NCBI RefSeq assembly: GCF_002699855.1
Contig: NZ_LKBW01000224.1
Location: forward strand, 1-47,689
Origin: Pseudomonas amygdali
Lineage (GTDB): Bacteria; Pseudomonadota; Gammaproteobacteria; Pseudomonadales; Pseudomonadaceae
DNA length: 47,689 nucleotides
Reading direction: 5' to 3'
Under the pieces are notes generated by a model. The model was given only the letters and a program-made list of their open reading frames with translations. It ran no database searches and was not told the origin of the DNA. Shown here in pieces: positions 37,338 through 45,360 of the stretch. The first letter of the stretch is position 1; the number at the start of each line of letters is the position of its first letter. The position numbers and the translations under genes were made by a program.

Positions 37338-38369
37338 TTACGAATGCAGGGTGAACAGCGCCTGCGGCTCAACACTCAGGGCGATGGCAGCGTTGGCGGC
37401 GTGAATAACGTTGTCGGTGCTGTCCACCAACAGCGGCTGCGGACCTCCGACATCGACCAGCAAACGACTTTGCGCACCCTGAAAAAACTGCCCGACCAGG
37501 CGACCCTGAAGGTGCCCGCGCTCCGGCATCAGGCGCAGATGTTCCGGGCGGCAGTAGACCGTGCCCGGCAGATCAGCGCCGTTCCACGGCAGCTCGCCGC
37601 CGCTCACCTTGAGGCCTGACGGGGTGCGCTCGACCACGCTGAACGCATTCAGATTGCCGACAAACCCGGCGACAAATGCATTGGCCGGCTGCTGATAGAT
37701 TTCTCTGGGCGTTGCCAACTGCGACACGCAGCCTTTTTCCATGACCAGAATCCGGTCGCCCACGGCCATGGCTTCGCCCTGATCGTGGGTGACGAACACC
37801 GAGGTGATGCCCAACCCACGCAACAACTGATCGAGCTCGCTGCGCAAGCGCTCACGCAACTGCGCATCCAGTGCCGCCAGCGGCTCGTCGAGCAGCAGCA
37901 CCCGCGGACGCGGTGCCAGAGCCCTGGCCAGCGCGACCCGTTGACGCTGACCACCAGAAAGCTCGTTGACACGACGATTGCCATGACCGGTCAGGCCAAC
38001 CAGTTCCAGCAACTCATCGCAACGCTTGCTTCGTTCGGCAGGCGACAGGCCGCGAATCTTCAGGCCGTAAACAATGTTCCCGGCGACGTCTAGATTCGGG
38101 AACAGCGCGTAGTTCTGAAACACCATCCCGACGTCACGCCGCTCGATAGGCAGGCGCGTAACGTCCTGATCATCGAACAACACCTGACCGACGTCCGGAC
38201 GTTCAAGCCCGGCGATCAGACGCAAGGTGGTGGTCTTGCCGCAACCGGACGGACCGAGAATCGCCAGCGTTTCGCCAGGCTCAATGGTCAAGTGCAGATC
38301 CTTTACAGCAACGGTGCCGTCGGCAAATGCCTTGCGGCAGCCTTTCAGGCGAATGGTGGTTCCGCTCAT
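37338..38369 (-). CDS. ABC transporter ATP-binding protein (PotA/FbpC-like)
   Basis: A 343-residue ATPase of an importer. Walker A LGPSGCGKTT (39-48), signature ELSGGQRQRVALARAL (about 137), Walker B VLLLDEPLAALD and the switch His in VFVTHDQGEAMA are all intact. The C-terminal third (about 240-343) is a TOBE-type regulatory domain, the layout of polyamine, iron and aminoethylphosphonate importers. It overlaps the upstream permease by 4 bases (ATGA). Confidence 0.92.
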   Translation of the reverse strand: MSGTTIRLKGCRKAFADGTVAVKDLHLTIEPGETLAILGPSGCGKTTTLRLIAGLERPDVGQVLFDDQDVTRLPIERRDVGMVFQNYALFPNLDVAGNIVYGLKIRGLSPAERSKRCDELLELVGLTGHGNRRVNELSGGQRQRVALARALAPRPRVLLLDEPLAALDAQLRERLRSELDQLLRGLGITSVFVTHDQGEAMAVGDRILVMEKGCVSQLATPREIYQQPANAFVAGFVGNLNAFSVVERTPSGLKVSGGELPWNGADLPGTVYCRPEHLRLMPERGHLQGRLVGQFFQGAQSRLLVDVGGPQPLLVDSTDNVIHAANAAIALSVEPQALFTLHS

Positions 38370-39160
38370 CGGCTCTCTCCTCGGGCAAGACGCGCACTGA
38401 TGGCCTGCAACGCAATCAGCAGCGGCACAATCAGCAACAGAAAAAGAAGGGTGTAGGCGCTGGCGACTTCCAGTCGGGCTGAGGCGTAGCTGTCGGCCAG
38501 ACCGACCTGCAGGGTCTTGGTCATCGGCGTGTGTAGCATCCAGGTCAGGTTGAACTCACCCAGCGACAGGGTCACGACCATCAGCACACCGGCCAGAATC
38601 CCGGCGCGGCAATTGGGCACCACCACGCTGAAAAAGCGCTTGATCGGCCCGGCGCCCAGACTGGCGGCAGCCTCTTCAAGAACCGGCAGTTGCTGACGCT
38701 GCATGACCGCCATTACCGGGCGCACCAGAAACGGCAACGTGAACAACACATGGCCCACCAGAATGAACAGCCAGCTGCTGCGAAAGCTGCCGAACTGGCC
38801 GTAGGTCAGCAGCAACGCCAGGGCGCTGGCCAGGCCGGGCATGGCGACGGGGAGGACCATCAGTTCTTCAAAGGCCCGGCTGAAGCGATTGTTCATGCGC
38901 ACCAGCGCATACGCTGCCGGAACGCCGACCAGGCATACGCAGATCGCACAGGCCACAGCCAGTTGCAGCGACAACCAGACGGTCGGTGAATAGGCTTGCC
39001 AGACCTGCACCAGCCAGTCGAATGTCAAGCCGCTCGACAGGCCCAGAAAATAATTGCGGGTCAGCCCGGCAAGCAGCGAAAGCACTACCGGGACCAGCAT
39101 GAACGCACAAACCAGTAACGTGAATGCCAGTTGCGCAGCAAACAATGGAGAACGTTTCAA
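38366..39160 (-). CDS. ABC transporter permease, second subunit
   Basis: A 264-residue inner-membrane permease with about six helices, and the coupling-loop motif EEAAASLGAGPIKRFFSVVVPN (E-A-A-x-x-x-G, about 155-175) that docks on the ATPase. The start is a TTG at 39160 that overlaps the stop of the first permease as TTGA, with AGGGG upstream. A longer frame reaching 39430 lies over the first permease and is not coding. No ATG fits. Confidence 0.87.
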   Translation of the reverse strand: MKRSPLFAAQLAFTLLVCAFMLVPVVLSLLAGLTRNYFLGLSSGLTFDWLVQVWQAYSPTVWLSLQLAVACAICVCLVGVPAAYALVRMNNRFSRAFEELMVLPVAMPGLASALALLLTYGQFGSFRSSWLFILVGHVLFTLPFLVRPVMAVMQRQQLPVLEEAAASLGAGPIKRFFSVVVPNCRAGILAGVLMVVTLSLGEFNLTWMLHTPMTKTLQVGLADSYASARLEVASAYTLLFLLLIVPLLIALQAISARLARGESR

Positions 39161-40026
39161 AGGGCAACCCCTGATGTCCCGACCATGCGACGGGCCAGCA
39201 ACAGCACCGCCCATGTCACTAGCCCGAGGATCACCGACAGCGCGGCGGCTACGGTGAAGTTGGCGTAATTGGTGAACACGTTGTAGATCGCCACCGGCGT
39301 GACGTTCAGGCGCGTACCAAGCGTAAATGCAGTACCGAATGCGCCCATCGACGTGGCGAAGCAGATCGCACCGCAGGACACCAGCGCGGGTGCCAGCCCC
39401 GGAACGATTACATCGCACACCACCCGCCAATGACCCGCGCCCAGCGAATGCGCAGCTTCTTCAAGGCTGCGGTCCAGGCTTTCGCAAGCGGCCATGACGG
39501 TGAGAATCACGCGCGGAATCGAGAAATACAGGTAGCCAATGAACAAACCGGTAAGCGAATAGGCGAATATCCAGCGTTCGCCAGCCAGTTCCAGCCCGAG
39601 TGCCGCGAAGATGCCTTGGCGACCGGCCAGCAGAATCACCAGAAAGCCCACCACCACGCCAGGAAACGCCAGCGGAAAGGTCAGCAACGCCACCAGCGCA
39701 GAGCGTCCGAAAAACTGGTTACGGGCCAGAAACACACCGCTGATACCGCCGACCAGCAACGCCGCAAGCGTGACCACCAGTGCCAGCAGACAGGTCTGCG
39801 CCAGGCTGCCGAGATATTGAGCACTGCTCAACACCTGCCAGTAACCGCTGCCGTTGCCGTCAGAACCTTGCGCGCCGAGCAGGATCAGGTGGGTCAGCGG
39901 CAGCAGCCAGAATGCCAGCAACACCGCCAGCGCCGGAGCAAGTGCCACCGCAGCGGTCGGGCGCAGCCGCAGCTTCATAAATCCGCCCTTGTGCAGAGCC
40001 AGCGCGTGTCCCGGCGAGGCTGACAT
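39157..40026 (-). CDS. ABC transporter permease, first subunit
   Basis: A 289-residue permease with about six membrane helices and the EEAAHSLGAGHWRVVCDVIVPG coupling loop (about 193-213; the underlying motif is E-A-A-x-x-x-G-A). Its start overlaps the binding-protein stop by one base (TAATG). Two different permeases in one importer are usual for the polyamine/iron/phosphonate classes. Confidence 0.9.
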   Translation of the reverse strand: MSASPGHALALHKGGFMKLRLRPTAAVALAPALAVLLAFWLLPLTHLILLGAQGSDGNGSGYWQVLSSAQYLGSLAQTCLLALVVTLAALLVGGISGVFLARNQFFGRSALVALLTFPLAFPGVVVGFLVILLAGRQGIFAALGLELAGERWIFAYSLTGLFIGYLYFSIPRVILTVMAACESLDRSLEEAAHSLGAGHWRVVCDVIVPGLAPALVSCGAICFATSMGAFGTAFTLGTRLNVTPVAIYNVFTNYANFTVAAALSVILGLVTWAVLLLARRMVGTSGVAL

Positions 40027-41027
40027 TACTTCACCTCACGCAGATAACGGGCAGCAAAGGCTTCCTGCACGGCAGCCATGTGCTGGTAATCCACCACACC
40101 GGCACGAGCGTAATCGCTGTCGGGCAGGAACTGCGCGGCCACGTCGGCAGGCATCTTCGAGCGCACTGGACGCAAATAAGCCTTGGCCCACAGCGCCTGG
40201 CCCTCGTCAGACAGGACGAAATCCAGCACCTTCTCGGCATTGGCGCGGTGCGGTGCCTTGGCAACCATGCTCATCACGTACGGCACGCCAATGGTGCCTT
40301 CCTTGGGAATCACGAAAGCGACGTTGGCCTTGTCCTTGTAGCGAGCGCGATAGGCGTTGAAGTCGTAGTCGACCAGAATCGGCAGCTCACCGGACAGTAC
40401 GCGTGCATAAGCGGTTTGCTTGGGCACGATGGGCGAGTTCTTCGCCAGCTTCTGGAAGTAGTCGATGGCCGGGCCGAAGTTGTCCAGTGTGCCGCCCATG
40501 GCCTGATTGATCGCAACGGCGGACACGTACCCGACGAATGCACTGGAGGGGTCGAGGTAGCCGACCATGCCCTTGTATTCGGGCTTGAGCAGATCCGCCC
40601 AGCTTTGCGGCACCGGCAGACCGCCCAGTGCGTCGACATTGACCATGATGCCCAGCGTGCCGGAATGAATGGCGAACCAGTGCCCTTCAGGGTCCTTCAG
40701 GCCTGCGGGAATGTCGTCCCAGTGCTTGGGTTTGTAGGTATCGACCACACCGGCCTTTTGCGCTTGCAGGCCGAAGGTCACGCCGTAATACACCACGTCT
40801 GCGACCGGCGCGGCCTGCTCGGCGACGATCTGCGCCAGCGCCTGCCCCGAGTTCTTGTTGTCCAGCGGCACTTGTACACCGGTGCTGTCGGCAATGGCCT
40901 TGAGCTGCGTGCCCCAGTCAGCCCACTCAGGCGGGCAGTTGTAGCAGATGGCGGTTTCGGCGGCCTGGGCGAGGCTGGCCGCACTACATAACAGCAGTGC
41001 CGCGAGGGTTTTACTGAGGCTGAGCAT
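40026..41027 (-). CDS. periplasmic substrate-binding protein of the ABC importer
   Basis: A 333-residue binding protein. A signal peptide MLSLSKTLAALLLCSAASLA with cleavage after QA-A (about 22) is followed by the bilobal fold of the family that binds iron, polyamines, phosphonates and similar ions. An unusual AICYNCPPEW near the mature N-terminus has two cysteines three apart that may form a disulfide. AGGAG lies 7 bases before the ATG; the start lies inside the LacI-type gene's end (17-base overlap). The ligand is unknown; a phosphorylated compound is inferred from the phosphodiesterase in the operon. Confidence 0.88.
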   Translation of the reverse strand: MLSLSKTLAALLLCSAASLAQAAETAICYNCPPEWADWGTQLKAIADSTGVQVPLDNKNSGQALAQIVAEQAAPVADVVYYGVTFGLQAQKAGVVDTYKPKHWDDIPAGLKDPEGHWFAIHSGTLGIMVNVDALGGLPVPQSWADLLKPEYKGMVGYLDPSSAFVGYVSAVAINQAMGGTLDNFGPAIDYFQKLAKNSPIVPKQTAYARVLSGELPILVDYDFNAYRARYKDKANVAFVIPKEGTIGVPYVMSMVAKAPHRANAEKVLDFVLSDEGQALWAKAYLRPVRSKMPADVAAQFLPDSDYARAGVVDYQHMAAVQEAFAARYLREVK

Positions 41028-42030
41028 GAAGCATCTCCTGGTAGGGCTGGGTGCTTTCGCCGGGCCGGATATGGCACGGCAGACAATGAGAAACCGGTGC
41101 CGCGCCGGCAATCCGCGACAGCAACTGGTCGATGACGATGTGCGCCAGTTCGGTAATCGGCTGAACCACACTGCACAGCGTCGGGTGCATCTGCGTGCCC
41201 AGCGTGATGCCGTCGAAGCCGATGACCGAAAGACGCTCGGGAACACCCCAACCATTGCGGCGTAATTCGGCGATCAGGCTGATAGCCAATAGATCGTTGG
41301 AACAGACCAGCGCGCTTGGCGCAGTCGGACCACGTAACAACGGTTCGAGCGCGGCGAAGTCGGCGTTGGTATGGGCAGGCATTTCAATTACCGGGCGCGC
41401 CTCAAGCCCACCCTCGTTCATGGCATCGCGATAGCCTTCGTAACGCAGGCGGGCGCGGTCGGACTGCATGACCGGGCCTGCGACCATCGCAATACGCCGA
41501 TGGCCGGCGTTGATCAGATACCGCGTCGCCAGCGCCATGCCTGCGCGGTTATCCACAGACACAGCGCTGTACTCCTCATTGTCGGTCTGGTGATAGGCCA
41601 GCACGAACGGCGTGTCCTCGATGGCCAGGCTCTCCAGCACACGGTTGTGCTCGGCGTCGGTTACGGTCAGCACCAGCCCGTCGACCCGCTGGCGCAGCAG
41701 TTCCTCAACAACGGCGCTTTCACGCTCGGCGCTGTAGTCGGTGGTCGCCAACAACAGGTTGTAGCCCCGTGCCCGCGCCGCCCTTTCCATAGCCTGAAAC
41801 TGCTCGGCGAACACCGGGTTGAGCAGGTTTGGCACGATGACGCCAATCAGATTGGTGGTTTGCAGACGTAACTGTCTGCCCAGCCGATTGGGGCGAAAGC
41901 CCAGCTCACGAGCAGCGACGAATACTCGCTCGCGGGTCTCGGCGCGCACCACCTCAGGACTTGCGAAGGCGCGTGCAGCAGTCGCCCGGGAAACCCCGGC
42001 CAGTCGTGCAACTTCTTTCAAATCAGTCAT
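41011..42030 (-). CDS. LacI-family repressor of the transporter operon
   Basis: A 339-residue regulator. The DNA-binding helix reads DLKEVARLAGVSRATAARAF with the hinge R-P-N-R-L-G-R-Q-L (residues 3-58), followed by a periplasmic-binding-like effector domain with V-D-N-R-A-G-M and SVIGFDGI. It is the first gene of the operon and overlaps the binding-protein gene, so it should control its own operon. A perfect palindrome sits 12 bases before its ATG. LacI members usually sense sugars or nucleosides, sometimes phosphorylated. Confidence 0.9.
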   Translation of the reverse strand: MTDLKEVARLAGVSRATAARAFASPEVVRAETRERVFVAARELGFRPNRLGRQLRLQTTNLIGVIVPNLLNPVFAEQFQAMERAARARGYNLLLATTDYSAERESAVVEELLRQRVDGLVLTVTDAEHNRVLESLAIEDTPFVLAYHQTDNEEYSAVSVDNRAGMALATRYLINAGHRRIAMVAGPVMQSDRARLRYEGYRDAMNEGGLEARPVIEMPAHTNADFAALEPLLRGPTAPSALVCSNDLLAISLIAELRRNGWGVPERLSVIGFDGITLGTQMHPTLCSVVQPITELAHIVIDQLLSRIAGAAPVSHCLPCHIRPGESTQPYQEMLHAQPQ

Positions 42031-42041
42031 GGTCGCTCGCT

Positions 42042-42055
42042 TGAGATCGATCTCA
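42042..42055. promoter_or_regulatory. palindromic operator for the LacI-type repressor
   Basis: TGAGATCGATCTCA, a perfect 14-base palindrome with a central CG, typical of LacI-family operators. It ends 12 bases upstream of the repressor ATG, so it lies between promoter and gene. It is in the 194-base gap to the divergent srkA, whose start is 170 bases away. Confidence 0.75.
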
Positions 42056-42224
42056 TTGGCGGCAACTCTAAGTGGCGAACATGGCTAAACAGCGACCGGA
42101 GGATGACCGTTTGGTGACAACTCGACCCTTGGGCATTTTAAACAGGAGGGGTTTAGCGAACCGGGACCGGTCTGCGTTACCATCAGCGGTCCGACGCGGC
42201 AACCTGCTGCGCGCAGGAGTAGTC

Positions 42225-43199
42225 ATGGCTCACCCGTTTGCAACACTCACTCCCGATCTGGTGCTAGATGCCGTTGAAAGCATCGGTTTTCTCAGCGATG
42301 CCCGCATCCTGGCACTCAACAGCTACGAAAACCGCGTGTATCAGGTCGGTATCGAAGACGGTCAGCCGCTGATCGCCAAGTTCTATCGGCCACAGCGCTG
42401 GACCAACGAAGCCATCCTTGAAGAACACAGCTTCACTTACGAGCTGGTCGAGGTCGAAGTGCCCGTTGTTGCGCCCATGGTGCATAACGGCGAAACCCTG
42501 TTCGAACATGCCGGCTTTCGCTTCACGCTATTCCCGCGCCGAGGCGGACGCGCGCCGGAGCCGGGCAATCTGGATCAGCTGTATCGCCTGGGTCAGTTAC
42601 TGGGGCGTATCCATGCGGTCGGCTCGACCAAACCGTTTGCGCACCGCGAAGCACTGGGTGTGAATAACTTTGGCCATGCGTCGGTCAATTACCTGCTGGA
42701 AAACGACTGCATCCCGCGCAGCCTGCTTCCGGCTTACGAGTCGGTAGCCCGTGACCTGCTCAAGCGTGTCGAGGACGTTTACGCCGCCACGCCGCATACC
42801 AACATTCGCATGCACGGTGACTGTCACCCCGGCAACATGATGTGCCGCGACGAGATGTTCCACATCGTCGACCTGGACGACTGCCGCCTTGGTCCTGCCG
42901 TTCAGGACATCTGGATGATGCTGGCCGGTGATCGCCAAGAGCGCCTCGGCCAGTTGTCGGAGCTGATGGACGGTTACAACGAGTTTCATGATTTCGATCC
43001 ACGCGAACTGGCCCTGATCGAACCACTGCGTGCCCTGCGCCTGATGCACTACAGCGCCTGGCTGGCCAGGCGCTGGGACGACCCTGCATTCCCGCACAGC
43101 TTTCCATGGTTCGGCACAGAGCGTTACTGGGGCGACCATATTCTGGCCCTGCGCGAGCAGATGTCAGCGCTGAATGAAGAGCCGTTGAAGCTGTTTTGA
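42225..43199 (+). CDS. srkA: stress response kinase A (SrkA/YihE family)
   Basis: A 324-residue serine/threonine kinase with the fold of aminoglycoside phosphotransferases, which in E. coli protects against stress-induced death. Motifs: ALNSYENRVYQVG (phosphate-binding loop), LIAKFYRPQRW with the ATP lysine, HGDCHPGNMM (catalytic Asp and Asn, about 201-210) and IVDLDDCRLGP (metal Asp). The start at 42225 has CAGGAG 5 bases before it. Divergent from the LacI-type operon. Confidence 0.9.
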   Translation: MAHPFATLTPDLVLDAVESIGFLSDARILALNSYENRVYQVGIEDGQPLIAKFYRPQRWTNEAILEEHSFTYELVEVEVPVVAPMVHNGETLFEHAGFRFTLFPRRGGRAPEPGNLDQLYRLGQLLGRIHAVGSTKPFAHREALGVNNFGHASVNYLLENDCIPRSLLPAYESVARDLLKRVEDVYAATPHTNIRMHGDCHPGNMMCRDEMFHIVDLDDCRLGPAVQDIWMMLAGDRQERLGQLSELMDGYNEFHDFDPRELALIEPLRALRLMHYSAWLARRWDDPAFPHSFPWFGTERYWGDHILALREQMSALNEEPLKLF

Positions 43200-43213
43200 C
43201 CTGATGAGCCCCA

Positions 43214-43263
43214 GATTATCGTGCGGCGCTCCGCGTCGCATGCAGCTCTGGACGCTCCGCGTC
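43214..43263 (-). repeat. dispersed extragenic repeat, copy 4
   Basis: Nearly identical to the copy at 13388-13440: both read GATTATCGTGCGRCGCTCCG on the plus strand and continue with CGT, GCATGCAG and TCTGGACGCTCCGCGTC. It lies between srkA and rarD, 15 bases after the srkA stop. Confidence 0.8.
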
Positions 43264-43410
43264 CGATCCTGAACAAGCGACGCGGCACAGATGTCGTGAA
43301 TCAGCCGAACCTGTGTATAACATCCAGCGCTCCAGCGTGAGTACGATCAAAACCATCAACCGCATCACCCCACAATAAAACCGGAAATTTCTGTATTAAA
43401 GGGACGCTCC

Positions 43411-44298
43411 ATGCAAGCTGCCAATCCACGCCGTGGATACATCCTGGGCCTGAGTGCTTACACCATCTGGGGCCTGTTCCCCATCTACTTCAAGGCCATC
43501 TCCGCCGTTCCGGCCATCGAGATCATCATCCATCGAGTGCTCTGGTCAGCCCTCTTCGGCTCGATCGTGCTGATGTTCTGGAAACATCCCGGCTGGTGGC
43601 GTGACCTGCGCAACAACCCACAGCGACTGGCCGTGCTGGCACTCAGCGGGACGCTGATCGCTGCGAACTGGATCGTCTACGTGTGGGCCGTTAACAACGG
43701 CCGCATGCTTGAAGCCAGTCTCGGGTATTACATCAACCCGCTGGTCAACGTGCTGCTGGGCATGCTGTTGCTGGGCGAGCGGCTCAGGCGTCTACAAATG
43801 CTGGCGGTCGCTTTCGCCACCATTGGTGTCGCCCAGCAGGTCTGGAACGTCGGCAGCCTGCCGTGGGTGTCACTGGCCCTGGCGCTGACCTTTGCGTTCT
43901 ACGGCCTGATCCGCAAAAAAGCCCCGGTTGCCGCCTTGCCTGGCCTGGTGGTGGAAACCTGGATGCTGGTGCCGCTGGCATTGATCTGGCTAACGCTCAA
44001 CCCGACGGCCGTGAGCGCCCAGCCGGAATTCTGGACCACCACGCAAGCCATCTGGCTCGCCGCCGCAGGCCCGGTGACGCTGATCCCGCTGGTGTGCTTC
44101 AACGCCGCAGCCCGTCACCTGCCCTTCACCACCCTGGGTTTCCTGCAATACCTCGCGCCCACGCTGGTTCTGCTGCTGGCGGTGCTGCTGTATGGGGAGC
44201 ACCTGACCACCAGCACCATCATCACCTTCGCCTTCATCTGGGCGGGGCTGGCAATCTACAGTGTGGATATCTGGCTGAAATCCCGCGGCCGAGGCTGA
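43411..44298 (+). CDS. rarD: RarD-type EamA-family transporter
   Basis: A 295-residue inner-membrane protein with about ten helices in two EamA repeats. The N-terminal GYILGLSAYTIWGLFPIYFK, the WIVYVWAVNNGRMLEASLGY stretch and LGFLQYLAPT late in the protein are typical of RarD, linked in name to chloramphenicol resistance but with no proven substrate. The ATG at 43411 follows AAAGGGACGCTCC. It stands downstream of a dispersed repeat. Confidence 0.9.
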   Translation: MQAANPRRGYILGLSAYTIWGLFPIYFKAISAVPAIEIIIHRVLWSALFGSIVLMFWKHPGWWRDLRNNPQRLAVLALSGTLIAANWIVYVWAVNNGRMLEASLGYYINPLVNVLLGMLLLGERLRRLQMLAVAFATIGVAQQVWNVGSLPWVSLALALTFAFYGLIRKKAPVAALPGLVVETWMLVPLALIWLTLNPTAVSAQPEFWTTTQAIWLAAAGPVTLIPLVCFNAAARHLPFTTLGFLQYLAPTLVLLLAVLLYGEHLTTSTIITFAFIWAGLAIYSVDIWLKSRGRG

Positions 44299-44359
44299 TC
44301 AAAAAACACACAACACCTCGCAAGCCACGCCCCCCGTGGCCTGCAAGAGGTTCTCCAAG

Positions 44360-44511
44360 GGTTATCCACAGGCAGGCTAACCTTATCTGTGCACAAGCCA
44401 TTGAAACTGTTGGTTTTTTGATCAACTTTCGCCAGCCCACGGCGAACATGGCGTGCAAGGCTATTCCCCCAGGTTATCCACAGGCAGATGCACGGTTAAC
44501 TTGGATAACCT
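44360..44511. promoter_or_regulatory. two perfect DnaA-box words in a 16-base direct repeat, plus an inverted repeat
   Basis: GGTTATCCACAGGCAG occurs at 44360-44375 and 44472-44487. Each copy holds TTATCCACA, the consensus DnaA box (44362-44370, 44474-44482). The second copy also pairs with TGGATAACCT (44502-44511) as the perfect inverted repeat AGGTTATCCA...TGGATAACCT. All is in the 223-base gap between rarD and the ACT-domain gene. It could titrate DnaA or tie local expression to replication; it is not a replication origin (no dnaA or AT-rich unwinding element). Confidence 0.6.
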
Positions 44512-44521
44512 GAAAGTTAAT

Positions 44522-45036
44522 CTAGTCCTCAGTACCCAACACCAGCTCCACCATCAGATCATCAGCCAGGGTCTCAAGCCCTGCCTGCAGGTCATCCAGC
44601 GACAAGCCCACCGGTACGCCCAGCACTGCATCGGCGTGGAACAGCAACTCGCTGCTCATGGGCGCAGGAGAACGTCGGTGATCAAGTGTTCAACGTTGAC
44701 ACCCTGCCCGGCCAGCAAGCGGGTGATGTCGCGCACAATGCCGGGGCGGTCGTTACCGACCAGTTGCATGCTGATCAACTGAGTCGGGGCGGTTGTCTCT
44801 ATCACGCTTTCAGCCAACAGCATGCGAATGCCATGGGCCGACAGGGCGTTCAACGCTTTGATCAGGTCATCGTACTTTTCCGGCTCGACGCCCACCTTGA
44901 GGATCCCGGCAAATTGCCCGGCCATGCGCGACATGCGGCTTTCCAGCAAGTTACCGCCCTGCTCGGCAATGCACTGCGCGATACTTTCGACCTGACCCGG
45001 TTTGTCGGGAGCAACCAGCGTTACGACGAGATGATC
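44522..45036 (-). pseudogene. ACT-domain protein (GcvR-like), frameshifted and without a start codon
   Basis: Two tandem ACT domains, the amino-acid-binding fold of GcvR-type regulators. The first frame reads DHLVVTLVAPDKPGQVESIA, GGNLLESRMSRMAGQFAGIL and then MQLVGNDRPGIVRDITRLLA. At GG 44667-44668 (plus strand) one G is missing relative to the expected frame; the C-terminal part PAPMSSELLFHADAV to LVLGTED continues one frame over to a TAG at 44524. In front of DHLV there is GCG where the family has its ATG, and a TAG lies two codons further up. The first in-frame start is a TTG at 44949, which would cut the first domain. Repaired length is about 171 residues. Two separate defects make true decay more likely than for the other frameshifted genes. 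Confidence 0.75.
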
Positions 45037-45360
45037 CGCGGTCTATTCCTTTTTCTGTGCAGGTGATTTGAAAACGGCGTCGGTCGCACCAGTATAGACA
45101 GCCCCGAAGGCAGCCCGTGCGCGGTAAATCGTGTACCGTTTGCCACGCTTTATGGAACAATCCCGGGCGCTTTTGGGAACACAATGAATATCATCGTGAC
45201 CCGATATGAATATCCAGTCGTTTAATGACATATTCAGCGACGTTTTCACGCAACGGCGGCTCATGTAGTATCCAGAATCTCGTACTACATGACACCAAGA
45301 TCAATAACAGAGCGCTCCCCGAGTGTGCTCGACCCTGCTGAGCAGAGTGAGGCAAGTGCA
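45037..45360. other. intergenic between the ACT-domain gene and glcB
   Basis: 324 bases with promoters for both directions. It holds an inverted repeat (45261-45292, separate entry) and a double occurrence of ATGAATATC (45184 and 45206). Short frames here have no coding support. Confidence 0.45.
45261..45292. promoter_or_regulatory. inverted repeat upstream of glcB
   Basis: Perfect 10-base arms TCATGTAGTA (45261-45270) and TACTACATGA (45283-45292), 12 bases apart, ending 68 bases before the glcB ATG. The spacing of centres (22 bases, two turns) suits a dimeric repressor or activator. The regulator is unknown. Confidence 0.5.

Noticed and set aside
39161..39430. N-terminal extension of the second permease
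   Set aside because: The extension lies out of frame over the first permease and is not membrane-like; the TTG at 39160 with the TTGA overlap explains the start.
44360..44487. Replication origin
   Set aside because: Only two DnaA boxes and no dnaA, dnaN, rpmH or AT-rich unwinding region nearby.
45043..45264. Small minus-strand gene upstream of the ACT-domain gene
   Set aside because: No family features; its stop is the TAG just before the damaged ACT-domain gene and it probably is not translated.
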